From Micavibrio sp. (lineage in GTDB: Bacteria > Pseudomonadota > Alphaproteobacteria > Micavibrionales > Micavibrionaceae), in the NCBI GenBank assembly GCA_030824965.1, contig JAPJQV010000001.1:456756-520755 (forward strand): a stretch of 64,000 bases of DNA. Reading direction: 5' to 3'. Below, piece after piece: positions 59,176 through 64,000 of the stretch. A program made the translations under genes and the position numbers. The notes beneath the pieces are model-generated. The model saw only the letters and a program-made list of their open reading frames with translations, did not search any database and had not been told where the DNA came from. Numbering within the stretch: the first letter of the stretch is position 1; each line of letters begins with the position of its first letter.

Positions 59176-60246
59176 CTATTTTATATAACAAGCCACCGGC
59201 AGTCGGCCTGTTTCTGGATGTTTGTTATCCGGGGTCAGGGGATTATTGTCAATCCATGCTTGCGTTCTGGTTTGAAAGAAAATTTTTTCAGGTTTGTTTG
59301 CAGCCCTCATGACATGGTATGACCAACGTTCCTTGAAGGTGTTTCTATAAATGTTGATGTCGGTCGAATCAGAGACATAAGCGAGATCGGATCTGCCGCT
59401 ATAAAAAAATTTCTCGCCCATCTCTTTAAATGCCACGTTGTCAGCTAACATGCCTTTGAGAGACCAATCCTGAATAACAGATTCAATAAAATGAAAATAT
59501 TCATGGGCAATCACTTTGTTGGCCATATCTACTTCTTTAATTGAATTGCTGTCTTTGCTAAAATTAAAGCGGACTTTCTGGGACCATGGTTGAAATTGTC
59601 CCATAAATCCCACGGGTTGGTGTTCAATCGATATATCCGGCATAGAAACTTTGCTGTCAGGCAGGAAGCTTTCGACAAATAGTTTGCCGACATAAGCGAT
59701 ATATTTTTCCAAGCGCTTATCGCTCTTTCTTACTTTTGCCCAGCGCTTTGTTTCCTGTGCAATGAATTTATCACCTGCCAGAGCCTTACTAAAGACTTCA
59801 CTTCTATCATCGATCCAGACGGCAAAAGCGGGATGGGAAGGGATGCTGTCGTAAAGCTTCCCCAGCATGCGCAGTTTTACATCCGTGTTTTTTTGCACTG
59901 ATATGGCGCGAAAGCTATTCATGCGGAAAGAATAAGGCGCGGCTTTCCACTCTTCCAAGGATATTTTTTTATCCATCCAGTTTGCAAGGTTCCAAGGGCT
60001 CCGAATATCGACTCGCGCCATTGCAGGGCAGGATTGGCGAAGATATTTATAAGAAGTGGATATTTCATGCCGAAGGCTCGGGCGCTCGCGACTTATGCTT
60101 GCAACAGATTCGGGAATTTGATCGATAAGCGACCGATATCGCTGAATCGGGGTTGGCTGAGGGGCCGGCGGGTTGACGGGTGACGCAGCCGTCATAAAAA
60201 CCGCAGATAAAGAAACAAGTTTACCCAGTAAGTTCATGGTGTCCAT
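59176..60246 (-). CDS. Putative secreted zinc metallopeptidase-like protein (HEYFH)
   Basis: 356 residues. A weak signal sequence (NLLGKLVSLSAVFMTAAS) and a Pro-rich segment suggest export. At 246-255 the protein has IAHEYFHFIE, which fits HExxH (His 248, Glu 249, His 252) in a helix, the basic signature of zincins; a candidate third ligand is Glu 306 (KERWSYH) or another acidic residue. The rest is not similar to a family I know. Peptidase activity is inferred from HExxH alone and could be fortuitous. LOG lies directly downstream. An ATG at 60237 is an alternative start. Confidence 0.65.
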   Translation of the reverse strand: MDTMNLLGKLVSLSAVFMTAASPVNPPAPQPTPIQRYRSLIDQIPESVASISRERPSLRHEISTSYKYLRQSCPAMARVDIRSPWNLANWMDKKISLEEWKAAPYSFRMNSFRAISVQKNTDVKLRMLGKLYDSIPSHPAFAVWIDDRSEVFSKALAGDKFIAQETKRWAKVRKSDKRLEKYIAYVGKLFVESFLPDSKVSMPDISIEHQPVGFMGQFQPWSQKVRFNFSKDSNSIKEVDMANKVIAHEYFHFIESVIQDWSLKGMLADNVAFKEMGEKFFYSGRSDLAYVSDSTDINIYRNTFKERWSYHVMRAANKPEKIFFQTRTQAWIDNNPLTPDNKHPETGRLPVACYIK

Positions 60247-60330
60247 ATTTCCACAAACTTTAATCTTTGTACAAGTTTTGAATTACGAATTGCTCTCTTG
60301 AATCTTCTATATTATACCAATCTCTGGTTC

Positions 60331-60407
60331 GCGCCTGTAGCTCAGTTGGTTAGAGCAGACCGCTCATAACGGTCTGGCCGGGGGTTCAAGTCCCTCCGGG
60401 CGCACCA
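60331..60407 (+). tRNA. tRNA with CAT anticodon (tRNA-Ile2 likely, elongator Met possible)
   Basis: A 77-nt cloverleaf: acceptor GCGCCTG / CGGGCGC (one U-G pair), D arm GCTCAGTTGGTTAGAGC, anticodon stem-loop GACCG-CTCATAA-CGGTC with anticodon CAT, T arm GGGGGTTCAAGTCCCTC, discriminator A and encoded CCA. The C4-G69 and C5-G68 pairs are features used by TilS to recognise tRNA-Ile2, so the lysidine-modified isoleucine tRNA is favoured over elongator methionine. A tyrosine recombinase gene lies just past its 3' end, so the gene is the likely attachment site. Confidence 0.93.
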
Positions 60408-60498
60408 TTTTTTCGGTTTCCCTTTAAAACGCAGGGAGTAACTGAAAACAAAGGCTCTTTCACCTTTTGTGTACACACAAACGTGCTACACAAACAGG

Positions 60499-62229
60499 AT
60501 GGAAGAAGTGAAAAAAATACCCCATTTAATACAACGTCGCCAAGCGTACTATGCACGGGTCAGAATTCCCGCTGATGTGCTGGAATTCTATGCTCCGCAG
60601 AAGGAGATCGTACGTAGTCTGAAGACCAAAGACCCGAAGCAGGCCAAGCAAACCCTGCATTCGGTTATTGCTGAAATTCAGGCCGAGTTTGAAACCCGAC
60701 GTTGTCTCAATGGGCCGCTAACCCCGATCTCTAATCTGGGCGACACAGACTTAAAGCGTATGGCTTTCGAGTGGGTCACTAATCAACAGACAAATGACGA
60801 GGGGCAGAGGAAAAAATCTTCTGGAAATTGGTCTGAAGCTCGGTTGCAAGATTTTATTAAGGAGCTGGAGCAGGAAGAATATGAAGCCCGCATGGAGATG
60901 CTAGGGGCTTCTGCTAATGACAAAGACGAGGGCATGACGCTGGCTGCAAAGCTTCTCAACTCAGGCGGGTATTCCTTCAAGCGCACGGACAAGCAATTTT
61001 ATGATCTGGGGGCTATCTTACGAAAGGCCATTCACTTCGAAGCCAAGAGAGTGCTGGCTGACTGGAAGGGCAAAGAGAGACCAGCTAATCCGTTTGCAAT
61101 GCCTGTGGCTGCGGTCAGCTCCGATTATCCTCAAATCTCAATCGGTGACCTGTTTGACCGTTATCTGAATAATGCTGGGAGTAACGTGGGAGAGGCAACA
61201 AGCAAGAACTACACGATTATTCGTCGAGTGTTCGATGAACTGTACGGCCTTGATCGTCCTGCCATAGCATTTACCCGTCATGATTTCCGTGAAGTCAGGG
61301 ATTTCCTTGTGACGCTTCCATCAAATCCTATCAAGAAAACAAAACAGGCTACGTTGAAGGGGGCTGTTGAGGTTGGCAAAGCTAAAGGGCTTCCTCTGAT
61401 TTCAGCGGGTACAGTTAACATGCACCTTCAGAAGCTAAACGCTGTCTTGAATTATGGCGTACTGGAAGAATACATACCAAAAAATAACGCTCGTGAGCTA
61501 TCGGTGCCACAGCCAATAAAAGCGAAAAACCGCCGTCTGCCATTTGACGAGGAACAGCTTCTGGCAATCTTTAATGCGCCGCTTTACACGGGCTGCAAAG
61601 ATGGCGAGCACGGGTATGCTAAGCCGGGTGATTGTCATCCGAGAAACGGTCGCTTCTGGCTTCCTGTCATTTCTTTGTACTCAGGTATGAGGCTAGGAGA
61701 GATTGCACAGATGGATGTTGCTGATGTAGAGCGGATCGACGGTGTAGACGTTATGTTGATACGCTTCTCGGATGATGAAGACGATGACGGGCCTGAAAAA
61801 CGCATCAAGACAGAAAACGGCGTACGCTATGTGCCTGTTCACCCAATTCTAAAAAGGATTGGTTTCTTTGAATTCGTTGAGGGGCAACGTGCGAAAGGGG
61901 AGAAACGTCTATTCCCTGAAATTACACCTAACAGCGTGGGGGCGTGGTCACATGCCTATAGTAAGTGGTTTGCCCGGTTTCTGAAATCATCCGGAGCAAA
62001 GAAGGCGCGGACAGCATTCCATAGCTTCCGTCATAGTTACCGTGATGCCCTTCGTGAAGCAGGCATTTCACAAGATGCTGTCCGGCAGCTTGGCGGATGG
62101 AGTAGTGGAACGACTGACGAGAACTATGGCTCAGGCTTGAAGGCTTCAAGTTTGTATGCTGCCATATCAAAACTTGGCTATCCGTCATTGGATTTGTCGC
62201 ATCTTTATGCTATAAAGAAAGGGTCTTGA
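60499..62229 (+). CDS. Tyrosine recombinase (integrase), DUF6538-type
   Basis: 576 residues from ATG 60499; a GTG at 60469 in the same frame is possible. The N-terminal KKIPHLIQRRQAYYARVRIPADVL matches the DUF6538 DNA-binding part; a long helical middle follows, then the catalytic domain: Arg 398 (YSGMRLGEI), Lys 437 (KTENGVR), His 508-Arg 511 (HSFRHS), Trp 534 (GGWSSG) and the nucleophile Tyr 543 (NYGSGL). All the catalytic residues are present, so it should be active. It lies 91 bp behind the tRNA gene in the same direction and overlaps the next open frame by 1 nt (TGATG). Confidence 0.92.
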   Translation: MEEVKKIPHLIQRRQAYYARVRIPADVLEFYAPQKEIVRSLKTKDPKQAKQTLHSVIAEIQAEFETRRCLNGPLTPISNLGDTDLKRMAFEWVTNQQTNDEGQRKKSSGNWSEARLQDFIKELEQEEYEARMEMLGASANDKDEGMTLAAKLLNSGGYSFKRTDKQFYDLGAILRKAIHFEAKRVLADWKGKERPANPFAMPVAAVSSDYPQISIGDLFDRYLNNAGSNVGEATSKNYTIIRRVFDELYGLDRPAIAFTRHDFREVRDFLVTLPSNPIKKTKQATLKGAVEVGKAKGLPLISAGTVNMHLQKLNAVLNYGVLEEYIPKNNARELSVPQPIKAKNRRLPFDEEQLLAIFNAPLYTGCKDGEHGYAKPGDCHPRNGRFWLPVISLYSGMRLGEIAQMDVADVERIDGVDVMLIRFSDDEDDDGPEKRIKTENGVRYVPVHPILKRIGFFEFVEGQRAKGEKRLFPEITPNSVGAWSHAYSKWFARFLKSSGAKKARTAFHSFRHSYRDALREAGISQDAVRQLGGWSSGTTDENYGSGLKASSLYAAISKLGYPSLDLSHLYAIKKGS

Positions 62230-62366
62230 TGATGGCTCTGACCGTCAAATCCCTGTACTCCTGCCATGAACATAAGAGTTCTACTAACAAGGGTAAAAAC
62301 TCAAACAAAATATCACTGAATATAGATGATGTAGCTATATCCTATAAGGAATTAGGAATAGTTATA

Positions 62367-63347
62367 ATGAAACCTGTAATAGATAGGTTCATGATGAGTT
62401 TTTACCCAAAGGTAGAACTTATTAAGCAATACGATCCGGGTGAAACCCTCGAAACGTATAAAGCAAAGGTGCATAACGACATTTGTACGGATGCTGATCA
62501 TGTGCCCGGTATGACGTTTGTAAAGTTGCCAGAGGCCAAGCAGGCCCAGTTTAAGGGGTATGCTGTAAACGTACGCTTCAAGCCCACGCCTGACTCTGAT
62601 GAAGTCTTAGTTCAGGTATCGCCTTTCTCAAATGGCTGGCCCTTCTTGAAGATTGACTGTAACCCAAGCCGGATAACACCTCAGGGGCGGCTAATCCTTC
62701 GCCAGACGCTGATGGGGTGGCTGGCATTCGGTACGTTAACCGAAGAAGAATTAGCAGAGCAGATTTTCATTTACTCAAAGATCAAGAGGCTGGACGTGGC
62801 TGTGGATGTCTTGGGTGTTCAACCGTCTGATCTTGAAGTGATGAAACTAGTAGCCAACTTGCCAGTCGCGGCCAAGAAATCGCTCTATAAAAGCGCAACA
62901 GGAAGGACAGAGACTATCTACCCAGATTTCAAGCCGGGCAAGTCGTCGTCGATGTATTTCTATGACAAGCGTAAGAAGGAACTAGAAATAGGGGCTGAGC
63001 CGATTTACGGAGAATTCCTGCACACCCGCTTTGAATGCCGTATGCCAAGTGTCAATCTGTTCAAAGCGTCCAAAGCTGCCAATCGGTGTAAGCGGGTTTC
63101 AATGAGAGCCTTAAATGTAAATGGTCTAAATAAGCAGTCAATGGAACATAGGTTATTTACACGCCTTGCCTTAGCAACCACGTATGAGAAAGCTCTTGAA
63201 ATGGTGCCTGAGAAACAGGTGGAGAAATTTGCCTCCAAGCATCAATCAGTCATGAACAAGGCGTGGGACCCAGACAAGATATGGTCGTATTGGCCGGAAA
63301 CCTTAAAGCGGTCGATGCTCTTCCCGTTAGATACTACCTATCAATAA
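62367..63347 (+). CDS. Replication initiation protein-like (Rep_trans-type)
   Basis: 326 residues from ATG 62367, with AGGAATAG upstream; the frame is open to ATG 62229, next to the integrase stop, but the intervening 140 nt are very AT-rich and look like a leader. Motifs: IKRLDVAVDVLG (about 139-150), MYFYDKRKKELEIG and LHTRFECRMPSVNLF resemble the replication initiation factor family of rolling-circle or theta plasmids and filamentous phages, in which a Tyr nicks the origin; the candidate is Tyr in the YFYDKR stretch. The rest is not family-like enough to be certain. Position behind an integrase suits an integrated plasmid. Confidence 0.6.
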   Translation: MKPVIDRFMMSFYPKVELIKQYDPGETLETYKAKVHNDICTDADHVPGMTFVKLPEAKQAQFKGYAVNVRFKPTPDSDEVLVQVSPFSNGWPFLKIDCNPSRITPQGRLILRQTLMGWLAFGTLTEEELAEQIFIYSKIKRLDVAVDVLGVQPSDLEVMKLVANLPVAAKKSLYKSATGRTETIYPDFKPGKSSSMYFYDKRKKELEIGAEPIYGEFLHTRFECRMPSVNLFKASKAANRCKRVSMRALNVNGLNKQSMEHRLFTRLALATTYEKALEMVPEKQVEKFASKHQSVMNKAWDPDKIWSYWPETLKRSMLFPLDTTYQ

Positions 63348-63691
63348 TTGAGTGCACTCAAGTGCAAATTATTTTATTACCGTTTCGACCGTAAGGTTGG
63401 CGGTAGGTCTAAAAATCATGAGTCCGTTCAACAGTTTGCAGGCGGTAATTTTGTGTGCCTGCGCATGAAGAAGGGCGAGTTACGGTAGTTTTACCGTAAC
63501 CCTTTATGATCTATTCAAAGAAGTTGAAAATCCTGAAACAGCCTGTCTCCGTAGTCTTTGCTGTGATCAAAGAAATCAGCAAAGAGGGCCGTAGTTTCCG
63601 TGATCAGGCTTAATGTTCTCTAAGTCGCAATTCAATGGACACGTACCGCCAGCAAGTCATCGTTTTTGAATAAACAAAAACGGAGACTTGA
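63348..63691 (+). other. Intergenic stretch of the element with three perfect inverted repeats
   Basis: 344 nt without a confident gene. It starts with the 14-nt palindrome TTGAGTGCACTCAA (63348-63361) directly behind the Rep stop. GTTACGGTA-GTTT-TACCGTAAC (63479-63500) is a 9-bp hairpin. CGTTTTTG-AATAAA-CAAAAACG (63661-63682) lies just before a ribosome site GGAGA. A 35-codon frame at 63506-63613 (opening MIYSKKLKILKQPV) is weak. An origin of replication or operators for the following gene would fit here; it cannot be decided by eye. Confidence 0.5.
63506..63613 (+). CDS. Possible small ORF of 35 residues
   Basis: ATG at 63506, TAA at 63611-63613. The peptide is basic and hydrophobic (KKLKILKQPVSVVFAVIKEI). 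There is no clear ribosome site and no known family, so it may be chance. Confidence 0.2.
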   Translation: MIYSKKLKILKQPVSVVFAVIKEISKEGRSFRDQA

Positions 63692-64000
63692 ATGCGCGAA
63701 CTTACACACGAAGAAATACTGACCCTAATCGCTGACCAAATACGAAGCTGCCTTATTGATGAACCTGAGCCTATGCCGGGGGATAAGTGGCTACTGTCGT
63801 CAGTCATGCAAAAGAGCATCAGGCGTGGCGAAGTCCAGATTGCTATTAGCGCGGCTGCTTCGTTATGGAGGCAGGATCGTAATACGCTGTTTCGTCGTCT
63901 GATAACGATTGCACCTGAGGACGTAGCCATTGGAGATATTGAAGCGGTCGTACAGGCCTTTCTAGCCCTGACATCACCTGAATTGCGGCGGAAGATCGGC
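63692..64000 (+). CDS. Partial gene, RarA/MgsA C-terminal-like helical protein (runs off window)
   Basis: 103 codons visible, GGAGA 7 nt before the ATG. The protein is helical and contains LLSSVMQKSIRRGEVQIAISAAASLWRQD and RNTLFRRLITIAPEDVAIGD. This resembles the C-terminal tetramerisation domain of RarA/MgsA replication-fork ATPases (pattern RRxxxxAxEDxGLAD). No ATPase part is present before it, so it is a stand-alone version. The function of such proteins in elements is unknown. The end is beyond the window. Confidence 0.55.
   Translation, partial: MRELTHEEILTLIADQIRSCLIDEPEPMPGDKWLLSSVMQKSIRRGEVQIAISAAASLWRQDRNTLFRRLITIAPEDVAIGDIEAVVQAFLALTSPELRRKIG

Larger units (their letters stand above)
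60408..64000 (+). mobile_element. Integrated element (left end) at a tRNA 3' end; continues beyond the window
   Basis: Directly behind the CAT-anticodon tRNA come a tyrosine recombinase, a replication-initiator-like gene and at least one further gene in the same direction, with palindromic and possibly regulatory sequences between them. This is the classic layout of a plasmid-like or phage-like element inserted at a tRNA 3' end. The left attachment site should be the tRNA 3' portion; the right one, a direct repeat of it, is outside the window. No structural phage or conjugation genes are visible yet. Base composition is not clearly different from the host. Confidence 0.75.

Noticed and set aside
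60460..60500. TGTGTACACA palindrome and repeated ACACAAAC before the integrase
   Set aside because: Short and partly inside the alternative GTG-started frame; could be an operator or part of an attachment core, but nothing decides it.
63610..63930. 106-codon open frame on the minus strand over the partial last gene
   Set aside because: The plus-strand frame has a ribosome site and a recognisable RarA-C-like pattern; the minus frame is Ser/Arg-rich without motif.
1..64000. CRISPR arrays, rRNA genes, insertion-sequence transposases, phage structural genes
   Set aside because: Looked for regular spaced repeats, rRNA signatures, DDE transposase motifs and capsid/portal genes; none seen, though the element at 60.4 kb is cut by the window.

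Overview
The window reads as a contiguous stretch of a mid-GC alphaproteobacterial chromosome. This is inferred from gene content and order: a yajC-secD-secF-Mth938 operon, carA/yqeY/dnaG/rpoD adjacency, xseB-ispA-dxs-tlyA clustering, a greA-Lrp-trxB-LysR neighbourhood, an ELM1-type protein, a squalene/phytoene-synthase-like (NDUFAF6-type) gene and a 17 kDa-antigen-type lipoprotein. A free-living or predatory lineage such as the Micavibrio relatives would fit, but the genus cannot be read from the sequence. Nearly all of the first 60 kb is housekeeping chromosome; the last 3.6 kb is the left end of an integrated element.

Layout. 0-6 kb: end of a pterin dehydratase gene, a degenerate zincin-family protein, GlsB, htpG, pdxH, a 17 kDa-type lipoprotein and a 516-residue protein of unknown family. 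6-11 kb: fabI-thioesterase-aroC-sppA operon. 10.7-16 kb (minus): xseB, ispA, dxs, a HAD phosphatase and tlyA, followed on the plus strand by ispH, ygjV-like, thrB and rnhA. dxs, ispA and ispH give this stretch three isoprenoid-precursor steps. 19-27 kb: class A PBP, mgtE, malic enzyme fused to a PTA-like domain, tRNA-Leu, lipB and an N-formylglutamate amidohydrolase. 27-38 kb: epmA, serS, pcm, nlpD-like, yajC-secD-secF-Mth938, sodB, a divergent S11 peptidase and a short phytoene-synthase-like gene. 38-44 kb: LysR regulator, trxB, ELM1-like, Lrp, a two-gene operon (SDR-like protein plus methyltransferase) behind a perfect Fur-box-like palindrome, and greA. 44-52 kb (minus): carA, an ICMT-like membrane methyltransferase, a beta-carbonic anhydrase, carB and an ABC exporter. 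52-60 kb: yqeY, dnaG, rpoD, an AT-rich DUF4145 gene, a DUF2795 gene, a LOG-family nucleosidase and a secreted HEYFH-motif protein.

At 60.3 kb a CAT-anticodon tRNA gene is followed directly by a tyrosine recombinase, a probable replication initiator and a further gene that runs off the window. This is the usual arrangement of an element integrated at a tRNA 3' end; the far attachment site lies outside the window.

The best candidate for an undescribed system is the isolated operon at 41.75-43.79 kb. It has its own promoter-like sequence and a 12-1-12 perfect palindrome matching the Fur 7-1-7 pattern, and it is bounded by terminators. It encodes a 418-residue Rossmann/SDR-like protein in which the expected catalytic Ser and Tyr positions are Ala and Asp, followed by a SAM-dependent methyltransferase. 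Also notable are a carbonic anhydrase placed between carA and carB with 1-nt spacing, a dispersed repeat inserted in frame in thrB, and a histone-H1-like tail on RpoD. All calls rest on motif recognition by eye; no database search was run.
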